Below are positions 1 through 10,900 of a DNA stretch of 44,372 bases, piece after piece. The notes under the pieces were generated by a model. That model did not search any database. It worked only from the letters and a program-made list of their open reading frames with translations, and had not been told where the DNA came from. The stretch spans positions 1-44,372 of the forward strand of contig JAFXUS010000025.1 of assembly GCA_017535125.1 (NCBI GenBank), given 5' to 3'. This DNA is from Bacteroidales bacterium (lineage in GTDB: Bacteria > Bacteroidota > Bacteroidia > Bacteroidales > UBA932). Position 1 is the first letter of the stretch. Each line of letters opens with the position of its first letter. The position numbers and the translations under genes were made by a program.

Positions 1-1
1 C

Positions 2-3000
2 TCCGCACAGAACCGCAACATCAGCGGAAAAGTGGTCGACACCAACGGACAGCCGGTTATCGGCGCCGCCGTTACCGTCGTCGGCAACGCGACCATCGGC
101 GCAGCCACTGATCTTGACGGTGCATTCTCCCTGAGTGTTCCTGCCGGAGCTACCATCTCCGTCGAGAGCATCGGCTACAAGGGCCAGACCCTCCGGGTCG
201 GCGACCAGAGCGTCTTCAACATCGTCCTCGAGGAGGACAATGAGATGCTGGAAGAGACCGTCGTTATCGGTTACGGTACCCAGAAGAAGAGACTCCTCAC
301 GGGTGCTACGATCAACATCACCGGCGATGAAATCCAGAAGCAAAGCACCACCAACGCGCTCGGAGCCCTCTATAGCTCCGTCCCGGGCGTGAACATCGTC
401 CAGTCCAGTGGTGTGCCGGGTGCCGGCTACAACATCACCATCCGTGGTCTCGGTACCAACGGCAACTCCAGCCCGCTCATCGTTATCGACGGTGTCGCCG
501 GCGGCAACCTGGACGACCTCAACCCTGCCGACATCGAGTCTATTGATATTCTTAAGGATGCCGCTTCCGCCGCCATCTACGGTGCGCGCGCCGCCAACGG
601 CGTCATCCTCGTGACCACCCGCCAGGGCAAGGTCGGCGAGAAGAAGGCAACCGTCACCTTCGACGCCTACATGGGCTTCCAGCAGCCGAACACCAACGGT
701 GTCCACGGCGTCACCGCTTCGGAATACCTCGATCTGGTCAAGCGGGCAGGCCTGAATGAATATGACAACATCGAACAGACGATGCCCGTCCAGATGGAAT
801 GGATCCGCAAGGGCCTGTGGGACGGTACCGACTGGTTCACCGAGTCCATCAACAAGAACGCCCCGACCAACAACCTGGCAGTGGGCATCACCGGCGGCGG
901 CGACGCTGTCCGTTACTCCTTCAGCTTCACCAAATCCTATTCGGAAGGTACCCTGGGTGCTCCCAAGCCCACCTATTATGATAGAACCACCGTTCGCGCC
1001 AACACGGACTTCTCCATCCTGAAGAAGGGCAACCGCGACGTCATCAAACTCGGCGAGAACGTGACTGTCTCCATTACGGATTCCCGCGGCATGAGCACGG
1101 GCGGCCGTGGCAGCGATGTGTCCAACCTCCTGACCAAGACCCCGCTCCTGCCGGCCTGGGACCTGGACGGTTCCCTTTATACCTATGAGAAGCAGCTGCG
1201 CGACGGCTGGGACGCCCGCGACAACGAAGTGAACCTGCTTGAGCAGCAGTGCCTCAAGGAGAGCCAGGGCAAGGGCGTGCGCGTCCAGGGCAACGTTTAC
1301 CTGGAAGTCAGCCCGATCAAGGAGCTCAAGCTCCGTACCGCCTTCGGTGTCCGCGCCAACGCCAGCTTCTCCCGCGAATATACGCCGGAGTACCAGCTCA
1401 CGGCTTCCACTTTCCAGGAATATGACAGCGTGAAGCAGAGCTCCAGCGTTTCCACCAACTGGACCTGGGAACTCACCGCCAACTACAAGAAGACCTTCGC
1501 CAGCGACCACACCGTCGAAGCCCTCGTCGGTACGTCCATCGAGGCCACGGGCTGGGGCATGAGTGTCAACGGTACCCGGTCCAACACCAAGTTCGGCACC
1601 TGGGAATCCGCCAACCTCAGTTCCGTTGACGGCGCACTGACCAGCGACGAGCACGCCAGCATGGGCGGCAGCAACACCGTTCCCTACAACAACCTGCTCT
1701 CCTTCTTCGGCCGTGTCAACTACAGCTACAAGGATAAATATATGTTCACGGCCATTGTCCGCGCTGATGGTTCCTGCAACTTTGCCAAGGGCCACCGCTG
1801 GGGCGTCTTCCCGTCCGTATCCGCCGGTTGGGTGATCTCCTCCGAGCCTTGGATGCAGTCCACCAAGAGCTGGCTCAACTTCCTGAAGATCCGCGGTAGC
1901 TGGGGTCAGAACGGTAACTGCCGTATCAGCAACTTCCAGTACACCGGTACGATCTCGATGAACGGCCAGTATGACTTCTCCTACGACCAGACAAATCCGG
2001 TCACGGCTGCCTATCCCGACAACATTCCTAACCCCAACCTCTCCTGGGAGACTTCCGAGCAGCTTGCTATCGGTTTCGACTCCCGCTTCTTCCACAGCCG
2101 TTTGGGTGTCATCTTCGACTGGTATATCAAGGACACCAAGGACTGGCTCGTGACCCCTCCCAACATGGGTATCCTGGGTGCCAGCGCTTCTTCCATCAAC
2201 GGCGGTGCCGTGCGCAACTCCGGTGTCGAGCTTAGCTTCACCTGGAACGACCACATCGGCGACCTTCGTTACAGCGTCGGCCTGAACGGTTCTTACAACA
2301 AGAACAACGTCCTCTACATCAACACCGCCGAAGGCTATCTCAAAGGTCAGGCGAAAATCATCTCCGAGAACGTGGCCAAATTGGAGGGCTACCGCGCCGA
2401 ACCGGGCAAGCCTATCGGCTACTTCCTCGGCATGGCCAGCGAGGGCATCTTCCAGAACCAGGCTCAGATCGATGAATACAATGCCAATGGCTATACCTTC
2501 ATGAACGGTTATGAGGCAGCTCAGCCGGGCGACGTGATCTGGATTGACCAGAACAAGGACGGCGTGTACGACGAGAACGACTGCGTCGAGATCGGTAACC
2601 CCCACCCGGACTTCACCATGGGCTTCAACATCAGCCTGCAGTGGAAGGGTATCGACTTCAGCATCAACGGTTCCGGCGCCTTCGGCCAGCAGGTCATGCA
2701 GAGCTACCGCCAGTTCGCGCTCCAGGATCTCCAGAGCTTCACCAACAACCTGGTGGCCCGTTATTGGACCGGCGAAGGCTCCACCAACTCCTTCCCGCGC
2801 TACTCCTCCGGTTCGCACAACAACTTCAAGTGCAACAGCTACAACAGCGACATCTTCATCCAGAACGCTGATTACCTCAAGATCCGCAACATCACCCTCG
2901 GATTCGACTTCAAGCAGGTGTTCAAGAAGATCCCGTTCCAGCAGCTCCGTATCTTCGTGACGGGCCAGAACCTCTTTACGATCACCGGATATGACGGCAT

Positions 3001-3112
3001 GGATCCCGAAGTGGGTACCGGCTCCGGTATGGATACCTGGTCTTCCGGCATCGACACCGGCTTCTATCCTTCCCCTAAGGTTTTCATGGCTGGTGTCAGC
3101 ATCAAATTCTAA
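2..3112 (+). CDS. SusC/RagA-like TonB-dependent outer-membrane transporter (5' end outside window)
   Basis: This gene encodes the outer-membrane barrel that, with its SusD partner, imports oligosaccharides using TonB energy. The reading frame is already open at base 2, reading S-A-Q-N-R-N-I-S-G-K, so the GTG at 32 is internal and the signal peptide lies off the window. The first ~75 residues form a carboxypeptidase-regulatory-like domain. A TonB-box-like stretch (EETVVIGYGTQKK) follows, then the plug domain (VPGVNIVQSSG, TIRGLGTNG, IDILKDAASAAIYGARAANG). The remainder is a ~800-residue beta-barrel ending in an aromatic residue (SIKF). The downstream SusD gene starts 12 nt after the stop, so the two are almost certainly co-transcribed. 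Family assignment is firm; the glycan imported is inferred only from neighbouring enzymes. Confidence 0.97.
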   Translation, partial: SAQNRNISGKVVDTNGQPVIGAAVTVVGNATIGAATDLDGAFSLSVPAGATISVESIGYKGQTLRVGDQSVFNIVLEEDNEMLEETVVIGYGTQKKRLLTGATINITGDEIQKQSTTNALGALYSSVPGVNIVQSSGVPGAGYNITIRGLGTNGNSSPLIVIDGVAGGNLDDLNPADIESIDILKDAASAAIYGARAANGVILVTTRQGKVGEKKATVTFDAYMGFQQPNTNGVHGVTASEYLDLVKRAGLNEYDNIEQTMPVQMEWIRKGLWDGTDWFTESINKNAPTNNLAVGITGGGDAVRYSFSFTKSYSEGTLGAPKPTYYDRTTVRANTDFSILKKGNRDVIKLGENVTVSITDSRGMSTGGRGSDVSNLLTKTPLLPAWDLDGSLYTYEKQLRDGWDARDNEVNLLEQQCLKESQGKGVRVQGNVYLEVSPIKELKLRTAFGVRANASFSREYTPEYQLTASTFQEYDSVKQSSSVSTNWTWELTANYKKTFASDHTVEALVGTSIEATGWGMSVNGTRSNTKFGTWESANLSSVDGALTSDEHASMGGSNTVPYNNLLSFFGRVNYSYKDKYMFTAIVRADGSCNFAKGHRWGVFPSVSAGWVISSEPWMQSTKSWLNFLKIRGSWGQNGNCRISNFQYTGTISMNGQYDFSYDQTNPVTAAYPDNIPNPNLSWETSEQLAIGFDSRFFHSRLGVIFDWYIKDTKDWLVTPPNMGILGASASSINGGAVRNSGVELSFTWNDHIGDLRYSVGLNGSYNKNNVLYINTAEGYLKGQAKIISENVAKLEGYRAEPGKPIGYFLGMASEGIFQNQAQIDEYNANGYTFMNGYEAAQPGDVIWIDQNKDGVYDENDCVEIGNPHPDFTMGFNISLQWKGIDFSINGSGAFGQQVMQSYRQFALQDLQSFTNNLVARYWTGEGSTNSFPRYSSGSHNNFKCNSYNSDIFIQNADYLKIRNITLGFDFKQVFKKIPFQQLRIFVTGQNLFTITGYDGMDPEVGTGSGMDTWSSGIDTGFYPSPKVFMAGVSIKF

Positions 3113-3124
3113 TTCCGAAAGCAT

Positions 3125-4930
3125 ATGAAAAAGATATTATTTACTATCGCAGTATGTTTCCTGGCCCTCGTCAGTTGCGAGAAACTTGACAGCATGCTCG
3201 ATACGAAGAACTACTCGAAGGCGGACACTTCCTCCTTCCCCCAGACCGAGAAGGACGCGGAGCAGCTGGTCAACTCGGCCTACTCTACGATGCATTCGCT
3301 GTACACAGGCTCCATCTTCAAGATCAACCTGTTCCGGCGCATGATTGCCAGCGACGACATTTACGGTGCCGGCTCCAAGAGCTCCAAGGAAACCACGGCC
3401 GACGACCGTCTGCTCGCTCCGTCCAGCGATGAGGACAACAGCGTCTGGAAGAGCTTCTACAACGGGTTGTTCCGTTGCAACTATGCGCTCGAAGCCATCT
3501 CCGCCATGGAAGATGACCTCTTCACGGGCGACAACAAGGCATGGTACCTGGGTCAGACGCATTTCATGCGTGCTTTCTACCTTTGGGAGATGGCCGAACG
3601 TTGGGAAACCTTCCCGCTGACGCTTTCCACCGCAGTTGAGAACATGCCCAAGGCCTCTGTCGAGGAAGTCTATGCCGCCATCGCCGCAGACCTCACCGAC
3701 GCCATCAACATGATCCCGGCCAAATATGGTTACTCCAAGGACAACAATCTGGCAGGCCGCGCCACGAAGTACGCCGCCGAGGCCCTCATGGGACGTGTGT
3801 GGCTGTTCTACACCGGCTTCTACAAGAAGGACAACATGGCCGGCATCACCAAAGCCCAGGTGATCAGCTGGCTCGAGGATTGCGCCAACACCAACGTCTC
3901 CAAGTTCGACCTGGAGAACGACCAGCGCGAGCTCTGGATGTACTCCAACGAGTATTCCAGCGGTATCGCTTATGGCGTCGACTTCGGCACCTATGCCAAC
4001 AAGGAAAACCTGCACTGGGTAGGCAACCACAGCAAGGAGACCGTCTGGGGCGTCCATTTCTCCTACACCGGCACCGGCTACAACCGCCTCGCGGAATGGC
4101 TCGGATTCCGTAACTCCACCCAGACCCCTAACAAGGACAGCTATCCTTATTCCGCTGGCGGAAACGGTAACGCTTCCGTGAATCCCCTCTTTGTTAAGGA
4201 ATGGTATGAGGATGAGGATTACGGCACGAAAGACAAGCGCTTCTACGGTACCATCCTGGTTACCAACAAGGACAAGATCGCAGCGGCCTATCCCTGGTAC
4301 GAGGGCGAAGTGGAGCTTCCCAAATTCACGGGTCACGACTCGAAGGAGGTTGAGCGTACCTGGTTCTACACCAAGAAATACCAGGCCATGGCCGCCTACT
4401 CCGACGGTGCTAAGACCACTTTGAAAAAGAACTTCTTCAATATTGTCAACGGCGCCATCAGCAACAGTGCCAAGAGTGGCAACAAGAACGACGCCATCTA
4501 CATCCGCTTCGCCGATGTGCTCCTCATGCTCGACGAGCTGAAGGAAACCGTGACCGGTATGAACCGTCTCCGCGCCCGCGCCGGATTGGATCCATACCCT
4601 TCCTATACTTTCGAGCGGCTCCAGAAAGAGCGCCGCTACGAGTTCGCGACGGAAGGCATGCGTTTCAACGACCTGCGTCGCTGGTATCCCGAGAAGGCCG
4701 GTGAAATCATCGAGAATAACCAGAAGGGTGGCTATATCGAGTTTTTGGGCAAGGCCAACACCTATCAGGATCTGCCCGGCCGCTCATTCTCCCAGCGCTA
4801 CGCGCTCACCCGCGGTTTCTGGATGATCCCGCAGGAGCAGATCAACCTCCAGCAAGGCATGCTCGAGCAGAACGAAGGCTTCAAAGACGGACAGAACTTC
4901 CTCTTCGTCGACGGAGACCTCCCCTACTAG
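3125..4930 (+). CDS. SusD/RagB-family surface glycan-binding lipoprotein
   Basis: SusD-family lipoproteins cap the SusC barrel on the cell surface and bind the oligosaccharide being imported. The 601-residue product starts with a lipoprotein signal (MKKILFTIAVCFLALVSC), with lipidated Cys18. It then shows the usual SusD features: an N-terminal helical TPR-like part (YNGLFRCNYALEAI, GQTHFMRAFYLWEMAERW) and the C-terminal signature (MNRLRARAGLDPYP, LQKERRYEFATEGMRFNDLRRW). It lies 12 nt after the SusC gene on the same strand, and a strong hairpin with a T-rich tail follows the stop. No separate SGBP or regulator gene is visible next to the pair. Assignment is firm; ligand unknown. Confidence 0.97.
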   Translation: MKKILFTIAVCFLALVSCEKLDSMLDTKNYSKADTSSFPQTEKDAEQLVNSAYSTMHSLYTGSIFKINLFRRMIASDDIYGAGSKSSKETTADDRLLAPSSDEDNSVWKSFYNGLFRCNYALEAISAMEDDLFTGDNKAWYLGQTHFMRAFYLWEMAERWETFPLTLSTAVENMPKASVEEVYAAIAADLTDAINMIPAKYGYSKDNNLAGRATKYAAEALMGRVWLFYTGFYKKDNMAGITKAQVISWLEDCANTNVSKFDLENDQRELWMYSNEYSSGIAYGVDFGTYANKENLHWVGNHSKETVWGVHFSYTGTGYNRLAEWLGFRNSTQTPNKDSYPYSAGGNGNASVNPLFVKEWYEDEDYGTKDKRFYGTILVTNKDKIAAAYPWYEGEVELPKFTGHDSKEVERTWFYTKKYQAMAAYSDGAKTTLKKNFFNIVNGAISNSAKSGNKNDAIYIRFADVLLMLDELKETVTGMNRLRARAGLDPYPSYTFERLQKERRYEFATEGMRFNDLRRWYPEKAGEIIENNQKGGYIEFLGKANTYQDLPGRSFSQRYALTRGFWMIPQEQINLQQGMLEQNEGFKDGQNFLFVDGDLPY

Positions 4931-4981
4931 ACTTGACTACGTTTTAATACGTATTTTTGGTTAATTAAAGGTTGGAACGTT

Positions 4982-5017
4982 GGCGTCCGCAGATTTCTCT
5001 GCGGACGCCTTCATTTT
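4982..5017 (+). terminator. Rho-independent terminator after the susCD-like pair
   Basis: A perfect 11-bp inverted repeat (4982-4992 with 4999-5009), with a 6-nt loop, is followed by a T-rich run (TTCATTTT). It sits about 50 nt after the SusD stop codon and just before the 3' end of the convergent kinase gene. The T-run favours plus-strand termination; no T-run is seen on the other side. Confidence 0.8.
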
Positions 5018-5861
5018 ACTCCGGCATTGCTCCCTTGCAGGAGCATACGTAGGCCGCCGTGTCGCTCGCGAGCCGCTGCGCGTCCGCTAGCGAATCGCCC
5101 CGCAGGTACGCCACCACGAAGGCGGCGGTGAAGGCGTCTCCCGCCCCCACGGTGTCCACGACGACGGCTTCACCCGCCGGCTGCGGAATCACGGCGTCGG
5201 CCGTGACGACCTCGCTCCCCGCCGGCCCCTTGGTCAGGATGACCAGGCGAAGGCCGAAGCGGGCGGCAAGCGCCCGGCAGACGGCCGCATCGTCGCCCGG
5301 GAGGGTGAAGAGCTCCGCCACCGTACGGATCTCTTCATCGTTGATTTTCAGGATGTCCGCGAGCTCCAGGGACGCCTCGAGCAGCGCCCGGGAGTAGTAG
5401 TGCTGGCGGAGATTGATGTCGAAGACCTTCAGCGCATCGGGGCGCATGGCCCGGAGGAAGTGGAGCACGGAATCGCGCGAGCCCATCCGCTGCACGAGCG
5501 AGCCGAAACAGACGGCGTCCGCGCGACGCGCGAGGGTCTCCATTTCCGGCGTGAACGGGATGTTGTCCCAGGCCACGTCCTCCATGATGTTGTAGGTCGG
5601 CACGCCGCGCGCGTCCAGCGTCACCTGGACCGTGCCCGTAGGCTTGTCCGTGACGGCGATCAGGTTCTTCAGGCCTTTTTCCGCGACGATGTCCCGGATC
5701 TCCCGGCCGAGGGCGTCGTCGCCGACGGCGCTGACCGCCCAGCCCTCCTCGCCCAGGCGGCTGGCGTGGTACGCGAAATTGGCGGGCGCCCCGCCGAGGG
5801 CCTTGCCGGACGGGAGCATGTCCCAGAGGATCTCTCCGATCCCGACGATCACTTTTTTCAT
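5016..5861 (-). CDS. PfkB-family carbohydrate kinase, probable fructokinase
   Basis: This is a cytoplasmic ATP-dependent sugar kinase of the ribokinase/PfkB fold, 281 residues. Visible signatures are the N-terminal GEILWDMLPSG and GGAPANFAYHASRLG substrate-binding part and the C-terminal PfkB signature DTVGAGDAFTAAF, whose GAGD aspartate is the catalytic base. The best-known relatives with this N-terminus are bacterial fructokinases making fructose-6-phosphate. The start ATG overlaps the stop of the upstream sugar-transporter gene by 4 nt (ATGA), so import and phosphorylation are translationally coupled. The same kinase/MFS pairing is known from the Bacteroides thetaiotaomicron fructan locus (BT1757/BT1758). 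Sugar specificity here is inferred and could be another ketose or hexose. Confidence 0.88.
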   Translation of the reverse strand: MKKVIVGIGEILWDMLPSGKALGGAPANFAYHASRLGEEGWAVSAVGDDALGREIRDIVAEKGLKNLIAVTDKPTGTVQVTLDARGVPTYNIMEDVAWDNIPFTPEMETLARRADAVCFGSLVQRMGSRDSVLHFLRAMRPDALKVFDINLRQHYYSRALLEASLELADILKINDEEIRTVAELFTLPGDDAAVCRALAARFGLRLVILTKGPAGSEVVTADAVIPQPAGEAVVVDTVGAGDAFTAAFVVAYLRGDSLADAQRLASDTAAYVCSCKGAMPE

Positions 5862-7021
5862 GCCTTCTCTGTTTTAAGGAACACGACGGCGAGGTACACC
5901 AGGTAGGCCACGCCGGCGCTGATGACGATCACCGAACCGGCCTGGGAATGCATGGCGTCGGACAGGATGCCCATCAGCAGCGGGAAGATGGTGCCGCCGA
6001 TCAGGCCCATGATCATCAGGCCGGACATCTCATTGTTCTTCTCGGGAAGATAGAGCAGCGCGCGGGAGAAAATCATGGAGAAGATATTGGAATTCCCGAA
6101 GCCGACCAGCGCGATGACCACGTACAGGCCGGCCTTGCTGTGGCAGACGAACAGGCCGATCATGGCCAGCACCATGCAGGCGGCGCTGACGGCGAAGAAC
6201 TTCCGCAGCGGGAACTTCGACAGGATAAAGGACCCGGAGAAGCAGCCCAGCGTGCGGAACAGGAAATAGATGCTCGTGGCGATGCCCGCCTGCTCCAGCG
6301 GCAGCGCGAGCCGCTCCATGATGATTTTCGGCGCGCAGGTGTTCACCCCGACGTCGATCCCTACATGGGAAATGATGCCGAAGAAGAACAGCAGCACGGT
6401 GCCGTCGCCCAGCAGCTTGAGGCAGTCCGCGAAGCTCGAGGACTTGTCCCTGGGTATCTGCTCCCCGATCTTCGTCAGCCCCAGGTAAACGGCCGCGACG
6501 AGCGCGAAGGCGAGGAATATCGGATAGAGCAGCAGCCAGTTGTTGAAATGTACCGACGCCCAGCTGGCGATGAGCGGCGCGATGAACGAGGCGATCGCCT
6601 TGATGAACTGTCCGAAAGTCAGGGTGCTGGCCAGCTTCTCCCCGCTCACGATGCAGGTGATGAGCGGATTGAGCGACACCTGCATCAGCGTGTTCCCGAT
6701 GCCCAGCAGGCAGAAAGAGGCCAGCAGGACGGGATAATTGTACGCGCACAGCGGCAGCACCAGGGCCAGCGCCGTCACGCCCAGGCTGAGCAGCACGGTC
6801 TTGCGCTTGCCGATCCGGTTCATCAGGAGTCCGGTCGGGACGGACAGGAAGAAGAACCAGAGGAAGACCATCGACGGCAGGAAATTCGCCATCGTGTCGG
6901 AAAGCTGGAAGTCGGCCTTTACATAGTTGGTGGCCGTTCCCACCATGTCCACGAAACCCATCGCGAAGAACGCGAACATGATCGGCATCAGCCGGGACAG
7001 ATTGGATTGCTTAATTGCCAT
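5858..7021 (-). CDS. Sugar MFS transporter (FHS/fucose-permease-like), inner membrane
   Basis: The 387-residue hydrophobic protein has about 12 predicted membrane segments. It resembles the FHS branch of the major facilitator superfamily, which imports monosaccharides by proton symport. The N-terminal segment (MFAFFAMGFVDMVGTATNYVK), the loop after TM2 (LLMNRIGKRKT), and NTLMQVSLNPLI in TM4 are typical of Bacteroidota sugar permeases placed beside sugar kinases. Its ATG directly follows the TAA of the upstream esterase gene without a gap, and its stop overlaps the kinase start, so it belongs to the operon running from 13691 to 5016. Substrate is inferred to be the monosaccharide the kinase phosphorylates. 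Confidence 0.9.
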   Translation of the reverse strand: MAIKQSNLSRLMPIMFAFFAMGFVDMVGTATNYVKADFQLSDTMANFLPSMVFLWFFFLSVPTGLLMNRIGKRKTVLLSLGVTALALVLPLCAYNYPVLLASFCLLGIGNTLMQVSLNPLITCIVSGEKLASTLTFGQFIKAIASFIAPLIASWASVHFNNWLLLYPIFLAFALVAAVYLGLTKIGEQIPRDKSSSFADCLKLLGDGTVLLFFFGIISHVGIDVGVNTCAPKIIMERLALPLEQAGIATSIYFLFRTLGCFSGSFILSKFPLRKFFAVSAACMVLAMIGLFVCHSKAGLYVVIALVGFGNSNIFSMIFSRALLYLPEKNNEMSGLMIMGLIGGTIFPLLMGILSDAMHSQAGSVIVISAGVAYLVYLAVVFLKTEKA

Positions 7022-7963
7022 TTATTTGTTGTTCAGCAAGTTGCAGTTGTCGAGGAAATCATAGAACAGCGTCGTCCAGATATTCACGGACTGGCCGTTC
7101 TCGCGGTAGCCGAAGCCGTGGAAGCCCCGCGTGAAGGAGTGGATCTCCAGCGGCTGGCGGGTTTTGTTCCACGCGTTGTAGAGGGCGGGCGTATCGCCGA
7201 AACCATTGGCGGAGGAGGCCTCGGCCGTGCTCGCGGCGATGAAGAGCGGTATCGGATCGTCAGGGACCTTGTCCTCAAACCAGGCCGGGTAGATCATCCC
7301 GAGGAAATCCGGACGGCTCAGTTCGTCGTGGTCGAGCGCCACGTGATAGACGATGTTGCCGCCCGCTGAGAAGCCGATGATGCCGATCGCGTGTGGGTTG
7401 ACGCCATATTTCTCCGCGTGCGTGCGGACGTAGCGGATGGCGGCGCGGCCGTCATCCCAGGCCATCGAACGGTCATAGCCCTGCTCCTCGGCGATCTTCG
7501 CATGTTTCTCGGTGAGCTCGCGCATGCGCGCGTCCCGCCCCTGCATGCCATAGGAATGGTCGGCCACGTATTTGGCCTCCTCATAATCGGCGCCGGAGTA
7601 GGCGATGCGGTATTTCAGCACGAACGCGGCGATGCCGTGCGCGGCGAACCAGCGGGCCACGTTGGGGCCCTCCTGGTGCCAGGACAGTGCGGTGAAACCG
7701 CCGCCCGGGCAGACCACGATGGCGGCGCCCGTTTCGGTGCCTTTCGCCGGGAGATAGGCCCACAGCTCAGGATCCGTGACGTTCAGGATGCACTGCCCCA
7801 CCTCGCCGGGGTTCATGGGCGTCGTATATTCAAAGAGGAATTCCTGCTGGGTCCAATTCTCGCATCCGGGGGCCCGGCCCTCATAGAGCCGGATGACTTC
7901 CGCCTGCCCGAAGGCGCTGGTCGCGCACAGAGCCATGATGATGTAACTGATCAGTTTCTTCAT
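7022..7963 (-). CDS. Secreted alpha/beta-hydrolase, probable carbohydrate esterase
   Basis: This is a 313-residue exported hydrolase with a signal peptide (MKKLISYIIMALCATSAFGQ). It has the oxyanion-hole glycines of the HGGG type (CPGGGF, residues 85-90), a nucleophile elbow GFSAGG with Ser199, and a likely catalytic His282 (FHGF). These are hallmarks of the BD-FAE/acetylxylan-esterase-like group, which removes acetyl or aromatic acyl groups from plant polysaccharides. The catalytic acid is not obvious: the usual Asp-containing strand reads AASTAEASS. It sits 2 nt downstream of the GH13-esterase gene and directly before the sugar importer, consistent with de-acylating oligosaccharides before import. 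Fold is confident; substrate is inferred. Confidence 0.85.
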   Translation of the reverse strand: MKKLISYIIMALCATSAFGQAEVIRLYEGRAPGCENWTQQEFLFEYTTPMNPGEVGQCILNVTDPELWAYLPAKGTETGAAIVVCPGGGFTALSWHQEGPNVARWFAAHGIAAFVLKYRIAYSGADYEEAKYVADHSYGMQGRDARMRELTEKHAKIAEEQGYDRSMAWDDGRAAIRYVRTHAEKYGVNPHAIGIIGFSAGGNIVYHVALDHDELSRPDFLGMIYPAWFEDKVPDDPIPLFIAASTAEASSANGFGDTPALYNAWNKTRQPLEIHSFTRGFHGFGYRENGQSVNIWTTLFYDFLDNCNLLNNK

Positions 7964-7965
7964 GA

Positions 7966-10900
7966 TTATCTGCGCATACGGTTGACGGCTTCATACTGCC
8001 CCGGGCGCACGGTATCGAGCCAGTTCGCGTCCGTGCGGGGCTTCGACGAGCGCTCGACCGCATGGACCTTGAGGTCCTGGCCGCCGAGCACGATATGGTC
8101 GAGGAACGAGTCGATTTCGTTCCAGAACCACCTGATCGGGAGGAGCGCCATGCAGTGGTCGCCGTCCACATACTCGTTGAGCATGTAGGGGACGTCCAGG
8201 GCGTCCAGCTGCCCGCTGACATACTTGGGCCCGAAGCCCTGGCGGGCCGGACCGCGCTCCGTATCAAAGGTCACGGTCGGATCCGCCGAGCCGTGGAAGA
8301 AGCACATCGGGCAGGGTTTCCGGTCCCATTTCAGCTCCGAGTCGGCGCCTTCGGTCAGATAGACCGCGCCGGCCATCGGAATCACGCCGGCATAGTTGAA
8401 GTCCGCCGGCAGGTTCTCCTTCGCGAGGCGGTGGCCCGAGCAGATATAGTATTCGGCGTTCATGCTGTTGATGGCGCCGGCGCTGCTGCCGCTGATGACG
8501 ATCTTCGACGGGTCGACGTTATACTCGTCCGCATGGTCGATCAGCCAGGCGGTCGCGGCGTAGATGTCCTCCACGCCGATGTCGATCGAATACTGGAACG
8601 GACTGTACCCCTCCGGAGGCGTGATGAGCGGCTTGCCGTCCCGTCCGCGCGCAGAGCCGAGGCGGTAGTCGATGGCGACGCAGACCCAGCCTTTCCCGCA
8701 GAGATGGTCGTAGAGCGGGTTGCAGAGGGCATCGATCCGGGACCCCATGGCCCAGGCGCCGCCGAAGGAATAGATGAATACCGGCCGGCCACCTTCCTTC
8801 CGCTCCTTGCCCTGATAGATGTCCATCAGGATGGGCTTGCCGTCGCGGACGACGAACTCCACGGTCGTCCGGTCGGCCTCGGCGCCCAGCAGGAAGAGGA
8901 CGGGCTCCTCGAGGCGCGAGGCCCAGGAGCTCTCCACGTGGGCATGGCCCGGATACACCTTGCTGACATAGTGGGCGTCGTCCCAGCCGGCATCCCGGAA
9001 CATCCGGTCCAGGCGGTCCTGGTATTTGGGATACTGGGCGTCGAGGGTCTGGTCGCCGCGGTCCATGTACAGCTTGCAGCCGTTGGGCCGGAGCGTCGCC
9101 TGCAGGTAATCGACATAGCACTGGTTCGCCGGATCGATGGACGCCTGCTCCGCGTCGTAGTTGGTGATGTAGAGCACGGAATGGGTCGAGAGGCAGGCCG
9201 CGCCGCCGAACACCCGGGGATACTTCGCCACGGCGTAGGAGGACAGCAGGCCGCCCATGCTGGAGCCCATGTGGAAGGTGTGGTCCCGGTCCGTCAGGGT
9301 CGAGTAGGTCTTGTCGATGAAGGGTTTCAGCTCCTCGACCAGGAACTTCAGGTAGTTGTTTCCCAGCAGGTCATCTTCGCCCATGCGCTTGCTCTTCGCG
9401 TATTCCTTCAGCTCCGGGGAATAGCGGTCGAACACGTCCTGCGGGAAGTATTCCTGGCTCCGTGTGCGGAAGGAGTTGGCCACGCCGACCACGATGCAGT
9501 CCTGGATCTTTCCGGCCGCCTGCAGGCCGCCGAAAACCTCGTCCACGCGCCATTCCTGGTGGTTGAACATCTTCTCCGCATCGAACAGGTTCTGGCCGTC
9601 GCTCATGTACACGACCGCATATCGCTTGCCGGGCGTGTAATCGTCCGGGAGCCAGACATAGACGTTCCGCGGCGTGACGAGCCCCGATTCCGACTCGAAG
9701 GCCGGATAGAAATCCAGCTTGCCCGTGGAAACGCGGGGCTTGTCGGGATGGCCGTCGCCGACGGTGCCGGGCGCACCGCTCTCGCCGGGGAACCGGAAGA
9801 TGGCGGCGGAGACGGCGGAGAGCTGGATGACGTCGCCCTTCTTCGTCTGCTTGTAGCTGCATTTCTTGTAGCTGCCGCCGATCAGTTCCGGCTTCGACGG
9901 TTCGGAAGGGAGCGTCACGCTCACCGGCTTGCCGGACGGATTCAGCACGACCATGCAGCGCTCGCCGCGCCATTCGCGCTCATACACCATGGGATACGGC
10001 CGGTCGAGGCTGCTGACCAGCTTCCAGGATGCGTCCGCGCCGAGCGCGGGAACCTGTTTGCGGAGCTGCAGCAGGGTGCGCACGTAGTGCAGCAGGGAAT
10101 TCGGGTCGGCTTCGGCCTTCTCGACCGTCATGCGATTCGGATCCGGATCCTGCGGAATGTAGATCTTCTCGACCGGCGCCGTGGAGAAGCCGCCGTTGGC
10201 CGTGCCGTCCCAGAGCATCGGGATGCGGCAGCCGGCCCGGAAGCCGGAACCGTCGGTCGAAGGGGCGTTCGGGTTCTGCTTGAGGCCGATCTCGTCGCCG
10301 TAGTAGATGAACGGCACGCCCGGCATCGTCAGGAAGAAGGTCATCGCGACCTTGAGCTCCTCCGGATCGGTGCGGCCTTCCGTGCACACGCGGTTGAAAT
10401 CGTGGTTGCCGGACGGCATGCAGACGTAGCCCTTGCCCTGCACGGACTGATACTGATAGTCATACAGGTCGAACCAGGTCTTCAGCTCGCCCTCTCCCGC
10501 CTTGGCGAAATAGGGTTTCGCGCTGCCGGCGGGGCCGAAGCCGCGGTTGAAGAAGAACAGGCTCGAATAGTTGTACTGCCCGTCGTGGCAGAAGAAATCC
10601 AGGTCGAAGTCGGCCTGCGCGACCGACTGGGCGGGGTTGAACCACTCGGCGATCAGGATGCCCTCGGGGTATTTCTCGTCGAACCAGGGCACGAAATCCT
10701 CGTTCCAGAGGCGGATGGTCGCCGCCTTGTCGGGATCGTTCTTCACGAGGCTGGCGGCCATGTCCACGCGGAAGCCGTCCACGCCCTTGTCCATCCAGAA
10801 GGACATGATGTTCTTGAGCTCCTGGCGCATGGCCTTCGGGCCCGGGGCGTCCACCGCCTGCTCCCACGGATGCGCGGGATCGGGATCGGCGAAGCCGAAA

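Noticed and set aside
1..3112. Possibility that the SusC gene is truncated or starts at the GTG at 32
   Set aside because: The frame is open to the window edge and the upstream codons continue the carboxypeptidase-regulatory-like domain, so only the window boundary truncates it.
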